Counted from the stretch's first letter, positions 10,554-21,803 are shown. The stretch is 64,000 nucleotides of DNA from Desulfurococcaceae archaeon (GCA_028275705.1 JAPWUD010000001.1:124001-188000); one strand, 5' to 3'. Made by a program: numbers and translations. The notes: generated by a model from the letters alone, not told the origin.

Positions 10554-11285
10554 ATGGGTAAGAGGATTATTACTCAGAGGAGGGGTAGGGGGTCACCGAC
10601 CTGGAGAACCCCGGATCACATCCACATTGCTCCAGCAAAATACCCACTACTAGATCCTTCTAAAACCTATAAGGGCATAGTTAGAGACCTCATCCACGAC
10701 CCTGGTAGGTGGGTTCCACTAGCGGAGATCGAGCTAGAGACTGGGCAAGTATTCTATGTCCCAGCTGTTGAGGGGCTGTACATAGGTCAAGTAATTGGCA
10801 TTGGATCTAACGCTGAAATAGCGAATGGCAATATACTGCCAGTTGGAGCTATACCTGAGGGGACACAAATATGTAATATCGAGAAAAACCCCGGTGATGG
10901 AGGGAGGTATGCTAGGTCTAGTGGGACATACGCGGTAATCCTCAGTAAATCTGGCGATAAAGTAAAAATACAGCTACCAAGCAAAAAAGTGATCGAGGTT
11001 TCAAGTAGTGCAAGGGCAACAATTGGAGTCATAGCTGGTGGTGGGAGACTTGAGAAGCCACTACTCAAAGCAGGGGCAGCGTATTATAAGTGGAGGGCTA
11101 AGAGTACATGGTGGCCCCGCGTCCGCGGAGTAGCCATGAACCCCGTCTCACATCCACATGGTGGGGGTAGGCATGTTGGTAGACCAACAACAGTATCTAG
11201 AACAACGCCTCCAGGGCGTAAAGTAGGGCACATTGCTGCTAGAAAGACTGGTAGAGGTAAGGGGAGTAGGGTTAAGGGGCCATGA
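10554..11285 (+). CDS. rpl2: Ribosomal protein L2 (uL2)
   Basis: MGKRIITQRRGRGSPTWR... and RGVAMNPVSHPHGGG signature. Confidence 0.97.
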   Translation: MGKRIITQRRGRGSPTWRTPDHIHIAPAKYPLLDPSKTYKGIVRDLIHDPGRWVPLAEIELETGQVFYVPAVEGLYIGQVIGIGSNAEIANGNILPVGAIPEGTQICNIEKNPGDGGRYARSSGTYAVILSKSGDKVKIQLPSKKVIEVSSSARATIGVIAGGGRLEKPLLKAGAAYYKWRAKSTWWPRVRGVAMNPVSHPHGGGRHVGRPTTVSRTTPPGRKVGHIAARKTGRGKGSRVKGP

Positions 11286-11349
11286 ATAGGTACACTAAGT
11301 TTTTTAAGATGAATTCAAGTCTAAGATGTAGAGGTGTGCTTTTACAAGG

Positions 11350-11811
11350 GTGTTTGTATTGACGCAGACTAGTAGTCTACCACCACACTTGCAGGACATG
11401 CCACCAGAGTGGAGGAAGTTTAGGTATAGAGGTAAGTCTCTCGAGGAACTTCTAGCAATGTCTCTAGATGAATTCGCACAATTACTACCCGCTAGACAGA
11501 GGCGTAGTCTCGTACGTGGCTTCACGAAGCCCCAGATTAAGCTACTGGCTAGAGTTAGAGAAGTTCTCAAGAACCCGGATCTCGCCAGGAAAGCCGTGAT
11601 CAAGACTCATGCGAGAGACATGATCATACTGCCCGAAATGGTTGGATTAACCTTCGCTGTACACAATGGAAAGGAATACGTACAGTTCAAGGTAACACCG
11701 GAGATGATTGGGCATAGACTTGGAGAATTCAGTATTCCAACAAAGAAAGTCACTCACGGTGAGCCTGGTTTAAAGGCTTCGAAGAGCAGTAGATTCGTCG
11801 CTGTTAAGTAG
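11350..11811 (+). CDS. rps19: Ribosomal protein S19 (uS19)
   Basis: [27 protein letters not shown]... S19 signature. Confidence 0.96.
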   Translation: MFVLTQTSSLPPHLQDMPPEWRKFRYRGKSLEELLAMSLDEFAQLLPARQRRSLVRGFTKPQIKLLARVREVLKNPDLARKAVIKTHARDMIILPEMVGLTFAVHNGKEYVQFKVTPEMIGHRLGEFSIPTKKVTHGEPGLKASKSSRFVAVK

Positions 11812-11821
11812 GTGTTTAACT

Positions 11822-12295
11822 ATGCCTACATGGCACTACTCTGTGAAACTCGTTGATGAATCTAAATTCGCCAAGGCAGTGAGATACGATATACCAGTCT
11901 CGATAAAGTATATGCGTGAAATAGCTAGTGCAATTAAAGGAATGAAGCTAGATGAGGCAATAAAGTTCCTCGAGGATGTAGTGAAGCTCAAGCAACCAGT
12001 ACCCTTCACCAGGTATCATGGGAAAGTGAGTCATAAAAAAGGCCTTGCAGACCGGTTTAAGTGGCCAGCTGGAAGATACCCTGTTAAGGGAGCTAAGTAT
12101 ACACTCGAAGTGCTTAAAAACGTGAGGGCAAACGCTGAGAACAAGGGTTTAGATACATCTAAACTCGTAATATTCCATATTGCTGCACACAAGGGGATTA
12201 CACTTAAGCGATACATGCCCCGTGCGTTTGGTAGGTCAACGCCTAGATTTAAGAGAATGAGTAATCTCGAGGTAGTTGTGAAAGAGGTTGGGTAA
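11822..12295 (+). CDS. rpl22: Ribosomal protein L22 (uL22)
   Basis: Sequence and operon position. Confidence 0.95.
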   Translation: MPTWHYSVKLVDESKFAKAVRYDIPVSIKYMREIASAIKGMKLDEAIKFLEDVVKLKQPVPFTRYHGKVSHKKGLADRFKWPAGRYPVKGAKYTLEVLKNVRANAENKGLDTSKLVIFHIAAHKGITLKRYMPRAFGRSTPRFKRMSNLEVVVKEVG

Positions 12296-12296
12296 C

Positions 12297-12956
12297 ATGG
12301 TTGGTATTGGCCCAAGAATAAAAGAGTACTTCTTATCCTACGGCATTAAGAAAGTAATGATCGATGAATTCCTAGCAAACTACTTCAAAGACGCTGGATA
12401 CGCTGACGTTGAGTTGTATAAGACCCCACTAGGGCACAGGGTAGTAATATATGCTGAATACCCTGGTAGGCTAATTGGGCGTGGAGGCATTATATTGAAG
12501 AAGATAGCGTCTATACTCCAAGTGAGGTTTGGACTGGAAAACGTAAATATAACTGTTTCTCCAGTAACGGATCCAGACCTCAACGCTAGAGTAGTGGCAT
12601 TTAGAATTGCGAGAGCTCTTGAAAAAGGCATTCCATTCCGCCGTGTAATGATGTATATGATTAGGAGGGTTATGGAGGCTGGAGCTGTTGGCGTGGAGAT
12701 AACTATTAGTGGTAAACTACGCGGTGAGAGGGCTACATATGAGAAGCTGAAGGCAGGTAAGATCTACAAGTCCGGTGAACCAGTGGACTATATTGTTGAT
12801 AGAGCTGTGGGTAAGTCGTTGTTAAAGCCAGGTATATTTGGCATCGAGGTACTAATAGTTAAACCAGGTATTAGGCTGCCCGATCAAGTTGAGATCAAGG
12901 AGATCCAGCCCGCTGAATTAGAGAAGTTAAAGCAAGAACTAGGTGTTGGCAGTTGA
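12297..12956 (+). CDS. rps3: Ribosomal protein S3 (uS3)
   Basis: KH domain, IGRGG; C-terminal GKLRGERA. Confidence 0.95.
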   Translation: MVGIGPRIKEYFLSYGIKKVMIDEFLANYFKDAGYADVELYKTPLGHRVVIYAEYPGRLIGRGGIILKKIASILQVRFGLENVNITVSPVTDPDLNARVVAFRIARALEKGIPFRRVMMYMIRRVMEAGAVGVEITISGKLRGERATYEKLKAGKIYKSGEPVDYIVDRAVGKSLLKPGIFGIEVLIVKPGIRLPDQVEIKEIQPAELEKLKQELGVGS

Positions 12957-13153
12957 AGCCAGACGAAGTGAGGAAAATGCCTATGGATCAGAGGATCGCG
13001 AAACTCGAGGAGCTAAGACTAGAACTAGTAAAGTTAAGGCTTCAAGCTAAAATGGGGTTGCTTAAAGATACAGCTAGAATTAGAAACATTAGGAAGGACA
13101 TTGCAAGAATCCTCACAATTATTAACCAAGAAGGAAAGAGGACTGCGAAGTGA
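12953..13153 (+). CDS. rpl29: Ribosomal protein L29 (uL29)
   Basis: Short helical protein; operon position. Confidence 0.92.
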   Translation: MKPDEVRKMPMDQRIAKLEELRLELVKLRLQAKMGLLKDTARIRNIRKDIARILTIINQEGKRTAK

Positions 13154-13443
13154 GCCCAGGGATCAATCCTAGAAATGTACATTACCACGAGATCATTGGT
13201 TTGAGAGTCAAGATCCTCCAGTATAGCGATCCAGGATTAGTAGGTGTTGAGGGAGTAGTAGTGGATGAAACTCAAAAAACCCTTTTAATAGAGAAGACGG
13301 GAGGGAGGAGAATACGAGTCTTCAAGGCGAATGGAGTATTTCAATTCACTCTACCCAATGGAGAGGAAGTAGTTATAAAGGGCGAAGACATAATTGGGAG
13401 ACCATGGGATAGATTAAAGAAAGTGCTTACAGCTAGGTGGTGA
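13150..13443 (+). CDS. rnp1: RNase P protein component 1 (Rpp29/Pop4)
   Basis: GLRVKILQYSDPGLVGVEGVVVDETQKTL; archaeal operon position between L29 and S17. Confidence 0.92.
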   Translation: MSPGINPRNVHYHEIIGLRVKILQYSDPGLVGVEGVVVDETQKTLLIEKTGGRRIRVFKANGVFQFTLPNGEEVVIKGEDIIGRPWDRLKKVLTARW

Positions 13444-13447
13444 GTGT

Positions 13448-13807
13448 ATGAGTAAGAGTGCGGGTGTTAGGGACATAGGGATCCCGGGAGTAAAGCCCCC
13501 GGAGAAGACTTGTAGTGATCCAAAGTGCCCATGGCATGGACACTTGAAAGTGCGGGGTATTGTTTTAACGGGGGTGGTGGTGAAGAAGAAAATGCATAGA
13601 GCTATTGTTGTTAGACACGAGTATCTTCAGTATGTTCCAAAATACATGAGGTATGAGAAGAGGAAGAAGAATATCCACGCTAGGCTACCACCATGTATTG
13701 ATGTAAATGAAGGCGATGAAGTAGTTATTGGAGAGACACGTCCATTATCGAAAACAATTGCATTCGTCGTGATCGGTGTTGTAAAGCGTGGAAAAGGTGG
13801 TGAGTAG
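13448..13807 (+). CDS. rps17: Ribosomal protein S17 (uS17)
   Basis: Sequence and position. Confidence 0.95.
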   Translation: MSKSAGVRDIGIPGVKPPEKTCSDPKCPWHGHLKVRGIVLTGVVVKKKMHRAIVVRHEYLQYVPKYMRYEKRKKNIHARLPPCIDVNEGDEVVIGETRPLSKTIAFVVIGVVKRGKGGE

Positions 13808-14235
13808 TGGGTGCGAAGAGAGCAGTAGCCGGTAAACCTGCTTACTCAAGGAGACGTGTTAACACAGGACTACAAGTAATGTCCAGGGCTAGAGTAGCTG
13901 ATAATAGTGGGGCAAAGGAAGTTACAATTATAGGTGTACCAGGGTATAGGGGTAGACTTAGAAGGGTTCCCCCAGCCGGTGTTGGAGACCTCGTAGTTGT
14001 TAGTGTGAAGAAAGGAACTCCCGAGATGAGGAAGAAGATCTTTAAGGCAATTATCGTTAGGCAGAGGAGGCCGTATAGGAGGCCAGATGGATCCTGGGTT
14101 TCATTCGAAGACAACGCTGTTGTTATCTTAACTCCTGAGGGAACTCCCAAGGGTACTGAGATAAGGGGGCCTATAGCTCGTGAAGCCGCTGAGAGGTGGC
14201 CTCAAATAGCTAATTTAGCCTCGATCATAGTATAG
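13807..14235 (+). CDS. rpl14: Ribosomal protein L14 (uL14)
   Basis: [14 protein letters not shown]... L14 signature; GTG start. Confidence 0.96.
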   Translation: MGAKRAVAGKPAYSRRRVNTGLQVMSRARVADNSGAKEVTIIGVPGYRGRLRRVPPAGVGDLVVVSVKKGTPEMRKKIFKAIIVRQRRPYRRPDGSWVSFEDNAVVILTPEGTPKGTEIRGPIAREAAERWPQIANLASIIV

Positions 14236-14248
14236 GGGGTTTCTAGTT

Positions 14249-14662
14249 ATGCCGTTAACGACTTCTTCAAAGCCTTCTGCACAGAGAAAAGCTCTGTATC
14301 AAATGCCCCTACACCTTAGGCATAAACTATTCAATGCAATGCTCTCGCCAGAGCTAGTCGAGAAGTATGGAGTTAAGCGACTACCTGTGAGAGTGGGAGA
14401 TGTTGTTAGGATCATGCGTGGCGACTTCGCTGGACACGAGGGGAAGGTAGTGGAGGTTGACCTTGACCGCGTCAGGATCCATGTTGAGGGGGTTCAAATA
14501 AAGAAAGCTGATGGAACGCCTGTTTACTATCCAATACACCCGAGTAAAGTTATGATCGTGAAGCTTGATCTCTCCGATAAATATAGATTGAAGATCATTG
14601 AAAGGCGTAAAGCAGTGTCTAAAACAGAGTCTAAGGGAGAGGAGGTGGTGAAGCATGGGTAG
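14249..14662 (+). CDS. rpl24: Ribosomal protein L24 (uL24)
   Basis: KOW motif [18 protein letters not shown]. Confidence 0.95.
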   Translation: MPLTTSSKPSAQRKALYQMPLHLRHKLFNAMLSPELVEKYGVKRLPVRVGDVVRIMRGDFAGHEGKVVEVDLDRVRIHVEGVQIKKADGTPVYYPIHPSKVMIVKLDLSDKYRLKIIERRKAVSKTESKGEEVVKHG

Positions 14663-15416
14663 AATGGGTGGTAGTAGGCATTTAAAAGCTCTTGCGTCTC
14701 CTGAATTCTGGCCTATTCTCAGGAAGGAGTATAAGTGGGTTGTTAAGCCAACACCTGGACCACACGCTATTGAGAGGAGTATTCCGCTCTTAATACTTGT
14801 CCGCGACGTCTTAAAGTATGCAAAAACGAGTAGTGAGGCTAGAAGACTAATTGCGGAGGGTAATTTCAAGGTAGATGGGAGAATTAGAAGGAGTTATAAA
14901 TACCCTATTGGGCCAATGGATATAATTGAGATACCTAAAACTAGTGAATTCTACCGGGTAATCCCAGTCCCTACAAAAGTTCTTGGATTAGTTAAGATAA
15001 CCCCTGAAGAAGCCGGGGTTAAGCCTTGTAGAATTGAAGATAAGACAACAATTAAGGGAGGTCACATACAGTTAAACCTACACGATGGTAGAAACGTCAT
15101 TATTAGAGTAGCCGATCCCAAAAACCCCGTTGAAGATACTTATGACACACTTGGAACTATTCTACTATCACTAGAAGACTCGAGGATTATTGACTACATA
15201 CCGCCGGAGAAGGACATTATAGCCATAGTCATTGGAGGTAGAAACGTTGGTAGAGTTGGTAGAATAGTTGAGATAATCCCCGGTGCCTTGAAGAAGAGGA
15301 AGTATATTGTTACACTACAAGATAAATCTGGAAATACATTCCAGACAAGCCTCGAATACGTCTTTCCAATTGGGAGAGATAAACCCATTATTACCCTCCC
15401 AGAAGGTGCTTGGTGA
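14655..15416 (+). CDS. rps4e: Ribosomal protein S4e
   Basis: [21 protein letters not shown]... Confidence 0.96.
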   Translation: MGRMGGSRHLKALASPEFWPILRKEYKWVVKPTPGPHAIERSIPLLILVRDVLKYAKTSSEARRLIAEGNFKVDGRIRRSYKYPIGPMDIIEIPKTSEFYRVIPVPTKVLGLVKITPEEAGVKPCRIEDKTTIKGGHIQLNLHDGRNVIIRVADPKNPVEDTYDTLGTILLSLEDSRIIDYIPPEKDIIAIVIGGRNVGRVGRIVEIIPGALKKRKYIVTLQDKSGNTFQTSLEYVFPIGRDKPIITLPEGAW

Positions 15417-15417
15417 A

Positions 15418-15981
15418 ATGCCTGTCATTACCCCGGAGATAGAGGCGGAGTTAGTTAAGAAATGGGAGGAAAACCCAATGCGTGCACCTAGACTTGCCAA
15501 GGTTGTTGTTAATGTATCTATAGGGTCAAACTTCGAGAGGTTGAAGAAAATAGCCTCCGTCCTCGAGGAGATCACTGGTCAGAAGCCGTCTTTTAGGAGA
15601 GCGAAGAAGACAATCAAAGAGTTTGGTATTAAGAGGGGTGAACCAATAGCGGTGGCAGTCACGTTGAGGAAGGGGAGGGCTTTAGATTTCCTCAAGAAAG
15701 CTCTTGATGCTGTTGGATATAGGTTGAAGGCTGGGAGTTTCGATGATGAAGGTAATGTTTGCTTCGGGGTTAAGGAGCACATTCAATTACCAGGCGTGAA
15801 GTACGACCCTGAGGTAGGGATCTTCGGCATGGATGTATGTATATCTATAGAGAGGCCTGGATACAGAGTTATGAGGAGGCGTAGATGCCGCTCCACCATA
15901 CCGCGAAGACATAGAGTTAGCAGGATTGAGGCAATGGTATTACTTAAAAAACTCTTTGGTGTTGAAATAGTTGAGTCTTAA
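15418..15981 (+). CDS. rpl5: Ribosomal protein L5 (uL5)
   Basis: In-frame ATG at 15418 directly after the S4e stop; ORF-track start at 15307 overlaps S4e and is likely too long. Confidence 0.95.
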   Translation: MPVITPEIEAELVKKWEENPMRAPRLAKVVVNVSIGSNFERLKKIASVLEEITGQKPSFRRAKKTIKEFGIKRGEPIAVAVTLRKGRALDFLKKALDAVGYRLKAGSFDDEGNVCFGVKEHIQLPGVKYDPEVGIFGMDVCISIERPGYRVMRRRRCRSTIPRRHRVSRIEAMVLLKKLFGVEIVES

Positions 15982-15993
15982 GGGTGACTGCTT

Positions 15994-16158
15994 ATGGGTA
16001 AGTACAAGCCTCCAAAAATAGAGAAGTATGGGCGTGGAGCCCAGGTGTGCAGGAGGTGTGGCTCTAGAGACGCTGTTATTCAAGCTTATGGACTATATCT
16101 TTGTAGACAGTGCTTCCGCGAAGTAGCCTACATGATGGGCTTTAAAAAGTATAGTTAG
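15994..16158 (+). CDS. rps14: Ribosomal protein S14 (uS14), 54 aa zinc-binding (not in ORF track)
   Basis: MGKYKPPKIEKYGRGAQVCRRCGSRDAVIQAYGLYLCRQCFREVAYMMGFKKYS*; CxxC...CxxC. Confidence 0.95.
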   Translation: MGKYKPPKIEKYGRGAQVCRRCGSRDAVIQAYGLYLCRQCFREVAYMMGFKKYS

Positions 16159-16171
16159 AGGGGTGTACTAG

Positions 16172-16573
16172 ATGGTTACAATGGATCCACTCGCAAACAC
16201 TCTTTCAGCCATATACAACGCTGAAGTAAGGTCTAAGAAGGAGGTTGTAACGTGGCCTGCATCCAAGTTAATACTCAATGTACTCAAAGTCCTCCAGAAG
16301 GAGGGGTATATTGGTGAATTCGAGTACATTGATGACGGTAGATGGGGGAAAGTCAGGATTCAGCTACTGGGCAGAATAAACAAGATTGGCGTAATCAAGC
16401 CTAGGTATAGTGTTAAATACAAGGACCTGGTGAATCCACCATACTGGCTTAGGAAATTCATGCCTGCCTACAACATTGGAATACTCATAGTATCCACTCC
16501 ATATGGTGTTCTCTCCCATAAGGAGGCAATTGAGAGGAAGTTTGGAGGAGTGTTAATTGCCTACTGCTACTAG
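16172..16573 (+). CDS. rps8: Ribosomal protein S8 (uS8)
   Basis: VSTPYGVLSHKEA signature. Confidence 0.96.
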   Translation: MVTMDPLANTLSAIYNAEVRSKKEVVTWPASKLILNVLKVLQKEGYIGEFEYIDDGRWGKVRIQLLGRINKIGVIKPRYSVKYKDLVNPPYWLRKFMPAYNIGILIVSTPYGVLSHKEAIERKFGGVLIAYCY

Positions 16574-17139
16574 TGGTGGGAGCGGTGGCTAAGTTAATAC
16601 ATGTATTTGAATCAATTCCAATACCCGATGGCGTGACTGTAGAGGTGAGTGGACTACAGGTTAGAGTGAGGGGGCCTAAAGGCGAGTTAGTAAGGGATTT
16701 TAGCCATGTAAGAGGTGTAATGATAAGAATCGAGGGAAGCAGTGTCGTTGTAGAGGCGTATAGAGCAGATAGAAAATTGAAAGCTCTCGTGGGTACTGTC
16801 GCTGCCCATATAAAGAACATGATAACCGGTGTTACAAAGGGTTATAGGTATAAATTAAAGATCATTTACTCCCACTTCCCAGTAACCGTTGTTGTTGATG
16901 AAAAGAATAAAATAGTGAGGATTAAGAACTTCCTAGGCGAGAAAGCAGATAGAGTTGCTAAAATACATGGTAATGTGAGGGTTAGGGTTGAGGGACAAGA
17001 TGTTGTTGTAGAAGGCATTGACGTCGAGGAAGTTGGGTTAACAGCAGCCTCAATTGAGAGAGCTACTAGAATCAGGGATTTAGATAGGAGAGTATTCATG
17101 GACGGTATATACCTCTATGAGAGGGGTGTTGCAGAGTGA
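16573..17139 (+). CDS. rpl6: Ribosomal protein L6 (uL6)
   Basis: Sequence and position. Confidence 0.95.
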   Translation: MVGAVAKLIHVFESIPIPDGVTVEVSGLQVRVRGPKGELVRDFSHVRGVMIRIEGSSVVVEAYRADRKLKALVGTVAAHIKNMITGVTKGYRYKLKIIYSHFPVTVVVDEKNKIVRIKNFLGEKADRVAKIHGNVRVRVEGQDVVVEGIDVEEVGLTAASIERATRIRDLDRRVFMDGIYLYERGVAE

Positions 17140-17549
17140 GCATGGGCAGCCGCGGAGAAGACTTAGATTACTATCTTGAGTTGAGAAGGAAGATGAAGGA
17201 GAAGAAGCCGGAGTTTCTACGGCATTTATGGTGGAAGAAGGCAAAGTTCAAAAATGAACCCAAGTGGAGGAAGCCTAAGGGCATTGATAATAAAATGAGG
17301 CTTCAGCTCAAGGGATATCCACCAGTAGTTAAAGTGGGATATCGGGGGCCAGTAGTTGTAAGGGGGCTTCACCCACAGGGATTAATCCCCGTGGTGGTAA
17401 ATACTGCACTTGAACTAGAAAAGTATGATCCAGGCAAGCACATAGTATATATTGGTGGCAGTGTTGGCTTGAAAAAAGCCATTGAAATATATAAGGCCGC
17501 TATTTCCCAGGGATTCAGAGTCGCTAATCCACCTAGAGTTACTTCGTGA
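17136..17549 (+). CDS. rpl32e: Ribosomal protein L32e
   Basis: EFLRHLWWKKAKFKNEPKWRKPKGIDNKMR. Confidence 0.95.
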   Translation: MSMGSRGEDLDYYLELRRKMKEKKPEFLRHLWWKKAKFKNEPKWRKPKGIDNKMRLQLKGYPPVVKVGYRGPVVVRGLHPQGLIPVVVNTALELEKYDPGKHIVYIGGSVGLKKAIEIYKAAISQGFRVANPPRVTS

Positions 17550-17560
17550 GGGTGTGATTT

Positions 17561-18019
17561 GTGACGGATGTGTCACTCCAAAAACGCCTAGCCGCAGAGG
17601 TTTTGGGTGTAGGTGTTTCAAGAATCCGTGTTGACCCGGCTCGAATTAGTGATGTTGCACAGGCTATAACGAGAGAGGATGTTAAAAAGTTAATTGAGGA
17701 GGGGGCGATTTGGGTTGAGCCAGAGCATGGAATTGCAGGCACTAGCTCCAAGATCAGGCATCTCAAGAGGAGGAGGGGTCATCGTCGAGGACATGGTAAG
17801 CGTAAGGGTGCTAAGGGTGGTAGAAGAGGGGATAAGGAGGAATGGGTTGGTAGAATAAGGAAGATCAGGAGGTTTTTAAAGTACTTGAGGGACAGGAAGA
17901 TCATAGATAAGAAGACCTATAGGAGACTCTACATGCTCGCTAAAGGAGGATACTTCTCCTCTTTCTCAGCCCTCAAGATCTATCTTGGAGAACGGGGGTT
18001 AGTAAAGGAGGTAAAGTAG
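17561..18019 (+). CDS. rpl19e: Ribosomal protein L19e
   Basis: LQKRLAAEVLGVGVSRIRVDP... Confidence 0.95.
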   Translation: MTDVSLQKRLAAEVLGVGVSRIRVDPARISDVAQAITREDVKKLIEEGAIWVEPEHGIAGTSSKIRHLKRRRGHRRGHGKRKGAKGGRRGDKEEWVGRIRKIRRFLKYLRDRKIIDKKTYRRLYMLAKGGYFSSFSALKIYLGERGLVKEVK

Positions 18020-18628
18020 TTGGTGGTATTCATGGCTCACGGGCCTAGGTACAAAGTTCCAAAGAGAAGGAGGAGGGAGGGTAAAACAAATTACTATAAG
18101 AGGTACATTATGATTCTCTCGAAGCATCCGAGATTTGTCATTAGGAAAACTAATAAGTATATATGGGTTCAAGTAATTGTGGCTAAGCCAAGCGGAGATC
18201 AGACTATAGCCTCTGCACACTCAAGGGAATTAATCACTAAGTTTGCGTGGAAAGGCGGGACTGCAAACACTCCCGCTGCTTATTTAACAGGGTTGCTGGC
18301 TGCGCTTAGAGCCTTAGAGAAGGGAGTAAAGTACGCTGTTCCCGATATTGGCCTCCACCGCGCTGTGAGAGGCGCCTTAGTGTTTGCAGCCATTAAGGCT
18401 GCAAACGATGCTGGATTAAAGGTCCCACTTGGGGAGGAAGTAGTCCCAGGTGAAGATAGGATTGTGGGTAAGCATATTGCTGAGTACGCTAAAATACTCA
18501 GGGAGAAGGGTGTTTTAGAGACTCGTTTTTCAAAATACCTTGAGAAGGGCCTTGACCCCGAGCACTTGCCCGAGCACTTTGAAGAAGTCAGAAAATCTAT
18601 TTTGAAAGCTTATGGAGTTGAGAGGTGA
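18020..18628 (+). CDS. rpl18: Ribosomal protein L18 (uL18)
   Basis: Sequence and position. Confidence 0.95.
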   Translation: MVVFMAHGPRYKVPKRRRREGKTNYYKRYIMILSKHPRFVIRKTNKYIWVQVIVAKPSGDQTIASAHSRELITKFAWKGGTANTPAAYLTGLLAALRALEKGVKYAVPDIGLHRAVRGALVFAAIKAANDAGLKVPLGEEVVPGEDRIVGKHIAEYAKILREKGVLETRFSKYLEKGLDPEHLPEHFEEVRKSILKAYGVER

Positions 18629-18632
18629 GAAA

Positions 18633-19283
18633 ATGTCTTACAACCCGATGCCCGCTATTGATAAGCAAGCACTTGAGAAGTGGACTCCGAGGACTAAGAC
18701 GGGTAAGCTTGTTTTAGAGGGTAAGATAACGAGTTTAAAGGAAATCTTCGAGAAAAACCTACCACTGCTTGAACCAGAGATCATTGACTACCTCCTCCCT
18801 AATTTAAAGTATGTTAGACTAGATGCGAAAATAGTTCAGAAGATGACTGATGCTGGTAGGAGGACTAAGTTCCAAGTAGTTGTGGTTGTTGGTGATGAAG
18901 AGGGATTCATTGGTATTGGTATTGGAAAAGCAAAGCAATATACAGAGGCCCTTGCAAAAGCCATTAGAGACGCTAAATTAAACATTGCACCAATAAGGAG
19001 GGGTTGTGGAAGCTGGGAGTGTAGGTGTAGTGAACCACACTCGGTGCCCTTCACAGTCGCTGGTAAATCAGGCAGTGTAGAGATCGTGCTGAAGCCTGCA
19101 CCACGTGGAACGGGGCTGGTAGTCGGTGATACTGCAAAGGTTATTCTACGCTTAGCAGGTATAAGAGATGCCTGGTCTAAGTCCTATGGGCACACGAGAA
19201 CAACTCTTAACTACGCTAAAGCAGTAGTCCACGCTCTCCACAATACATACAAGTTTGTAGCACCCGTGGATTGGAGTAGGTGA
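18633..19283 (+). CDS. rps5: Ribosomal protein S5 (uS5)
   Basis: RTKFQVVVVVGDEEGFIGIGIGKA; ATG at 18633. Confidence 0.96.
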   Translation: MSYNPMPAIDKQALEKWTPRTKTGKLVLEGKITSLKEIFEKNLPLLEPEIIDYLLPNLKYVRLDAKIVQKMTDAGRRTKFQVVVVVGDEEGFIGIGIGKAKQYTEALAKAIRDAKLNIAPIRRGCGSWECRCSEPHSVPFTVAGKSGSVEIVLKPAPRGTGLVVGDTAKVILRLAGIRDAWSKSYGHTRTTLNYAKAVVHALHNTYKFVAPVDWSR

Positions 19284-19789
19284 TATGTATGAGTAGCCAC
19301 ATTCCTGTATATGCAATAGTGAGAGTAAGGGGGAGTGTGAACACTCCTCACGAAGTAGAGTACACTCTAAGACTTTTAAGACTATATAAGAAGTACCATT
19401 GCGTAGTATACCCAGCCAACCTACCGGGTCTCCAGGGAATGCTGAATAAAGTGAAAGACTGGGTTACATGGGGGGAGGTAGACGTGGAGACTCTTACAAG
19501 TCTACTTAGAGCTAGAGGTAGAATACCGGGTGGAAAACCACTTACAGACGAGTACGTTGACGCCAAACTAGGGGATAAGGGTGTAAAGGGGGGTATACAG
19601 GGGCTCGCCGAGGCTATTCTAACTGGTAGGATCATACTGCATAAAGTAGATAACTTAATTAAACCCGTTTTCAGACTACACCCACCTAGAGGAGGCTTTA
19701 AAGGAACTATTAAGAAACCTTACTCACAGGGGGGAGATACTGGCTATAGAGGAGCCGCAATCAATGAATTAATCAAGAGAATGCTTTAG
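19280..19789 (+). CDS. rpl30: Ribosomal protein L30 (uL30)
   Basis: Sequence and position. Confidence 0.94.
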   Translation: MICMSSHIPVYAIVRVRGSVNTPHEVEYTLRLLRLYKKYHCVVYPANLPGLQGMLNKVKDWVTWGEVDVETLTSLLRARGRIPGGKPLTDEYVDAKLGDKGVKGGIQGLAEAILTGRIILHKVDNLIKPVFRLHPPRGGFKGTIKKPYSQGGDTGYRGAAINELIKRML

Positions 19790-19803
19790 CGAGGGTGAAA
19801 TAA

Positions 19804-20280
19804 ATGGTTGTCAGGAGGGAGAAGAAGTCTAGGAAACTACGCGGTAGAACAAGGACAATGGGTTGGGGCAGGATCGGGCAGCACAGGAAGAGTGGTTCGA
19901 GAGGTGGATTTGGCGCTGTTGGATTCCACAAGCATAAGTGGACGTGGGTAATTAAGTATGCTCCTAACTGGTATGGGAAACACGGATTTGTAAGTATCTA
20001 TGAGGTAAAGAAGTATCGCTACATGAAAGCCATTAATGTAGGGGAGTTAAACGAGATAGCCAGAGAACTCGTGGCGAGGAATACTGCATTGAGAGAAGGC
20101 GAGTTAATAGTCATAGACACTATTCAACTAGGCTACGACAAAGTCCTCGGCGAGGGCAGTGTAACAATGCCGCTCAAAGTAATTGCAAAGTCCATTACAG
20201 AGGCTGCAAGGAGAAAAATAGAGGAGGCTGGTGGAAAAGTAGTTGTTGGATTAGAGGAGGCCGAGGAGCGAAGCGAGTAG
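19804..20280 (+). CDS. rpl15: Ribosomal protein L15 (uL15)
   Basis: Sequence and position. Confidence 0.94.
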   Translation: MVVRREKKSRKLRGRTRTMGWGRIGQHRKSGSRGGFGAVGFHKHKWTWVIKYAPNWYGKHGFVSIYEVKKYRYMKAINVGELNEIARELVARNTALREGELIVIDTIQLGYDKVLGEGSVTMPLKVIAKSITEAARRKIEEAGGKVVVGLEEAEERSE

Positions 20281-20372
20281 TTAATTCCATGTCTCACACT
20301 TGCTTTATTTTACCCCTTAAATAATATATTAATTCCTAGCTGGCTTAGTAGTGGAGAGCTACAGTAGACTCG

Positions 20373-21803
20373 GTGCTGGAGATGGGTTTACTTAAGGCAA
20401 TGTATGAGGTTGCAAAGTATATTCCAAGTGCGCCAAAGCCTACGAGGAGAGTAGGGCTTGGAGAGAAGTTTTTATGGACAGCGCTTGCACTCGTACTTTA
20501 CTTAATAATGGCCCATACACCGCTTTATGGCGTTCCATGGGAAGCTACAAGGCAGCAGCAGTTAATGATACTACAAGTAGTATTCGCCTCTCACAGTGGT
20601 ACACTAATGGAGCTCGGTATAGGCCCAATAGTTACAGCTGGCTTAATAATGCAGATCCTTGCTGGCGCGAAGCTAATAGACATAGACTTAACCGACCCCG
20701 AAGATAGAAAGATATTTACAGGTGCACAGAAAACACTCGGTTTAATACTAGCCGCTGTCCAGGCTGCAATGTACGTCTTAGCCTGTAGATACTGGTCTTT
20801 TGCAGGTAATCCAATATACGCATGTACAGCTTCAACAACTACTAGGATTATTGTAGCATTCCAATTATTTATTGCAACGCTCTTCGTCATGATGCTCGAC
20901 GAAATGATCCAGAAGGGTTGGGGGCTTGGATCAGGGGTATCACTCTTCATCCTAGCTGGAGTAGCCACAACTGTTTTCTGGGATATCTTCAGCCCCATCC
21001 AAGTCCAAGGCGTGTATGTTGGGTTTATACCCTACGCGGCAAGCGTATTGAGTGCTGGTGGATCAGTGTCAAATATACTCCTTCGATCTGGCGGTAGAGA
21101 CCTGCTGGGGCTTGTAGCGACCTTTGTTATTATAATATTATTGATATACCTGAACAGCGTGAGAGTGGAAATACCAATCACTACTCCTAGACTACAGACG
21201 ATAAAATCCAAGATCCCACTTCAATTCCTATATGTCACTAATATCCCAATACTCTTCATTGGAATACTCTATTCAAACCTAATAGTCTTTGCAACGATTA
21301 CTAGAACGTATATAGGTTCTGGGGCACTAGCAGATCTACTCGCTAAGTATGATAGTCAGGGGAGACTTGTAGGTGGGCTTGCATACTACCTTGCAGCACC
21401 TAATGGACTATTGAGTGCTTTCTCGGAGCCAGCACACTTGATTATCTATAGTCTCTTAGTATTGGTGTTTGCAGTTATATTTGGATTAATCTGGGTTGAA
21501 GTAGCTGGATTAAACCCCGCTATGCAAGCCCAGCAGTTGCTAGACAGCGGGTTTGAAGTACCTGGTTTTAGGAGGAATCCAAAGATCCTTGAGCAGTTGC
21601 TAGCAAGGTATATTTATCCACTGACTATTCTATCATCACTTATTGTTGGTTTGATCGCTGTTTTCGCCGATATTGTTGGGGCTTATGGTAGTGGCACTGG
21701 CTTACTACTAGCTATTGGAATACTCCAGCAATACTACTCATTGATCGCGTATGAGAGGACTCTTGAAGCGTATCCAATGCTGAAGAGGCTTATTGGAGAA
21801 TAG
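20373..21803 (+). CDS. secY: Protein translocase subunit SecY
   Basis: Ten-TM protein, SecY motifs, position after L15; ATG at 20382 also possible. Confidence 0.96.
   Translation: MLEMGLLKAMYEVAKYIPSAPKPTRRVGLGEKFLWTALALVLYLIMAHTPLYGVPWEATRQQQLMILQVVFASHSGTLMELGIGPIVTAGLIMQILAGAKLIDIDLTDPEDRKIFTGAQKTLGLILAAVQAAMYVLACRYWSFAGNPIYACTASTTTRIIVAFQLFIATLFVMMLDEMIQKGWGLGSGVSLFILAGVATTVFWDIFSPIQVQGVYVGFIPYAASVLSAGGSVSNILLRSGGRDLLGLVATFVIIILLIYLNSVRVEIPITTPRLQTIKSKIPLQFLYVTNIPILFIGILYSNLIVFATITRTYIGSGALADLLAKYDSQGRLVGGLAYYLAAPNGLLSAFSEPAHLIIYSLLVLVFAVIFGLIWVEVAGLNPAMQAQQLLDSGFEVPGFRRNPKILEQLLARYIYPLTILSSLIVGLIAVFADIVGAYGSGTGLLLAIGILQQYYSLIAYERTLEAYPMLKRLIGE

Noticed and set aside
13150-13443. RNase P protein gene within the ribosomal operon as a novelty
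   Set aside because: This placement is standard for archaea.
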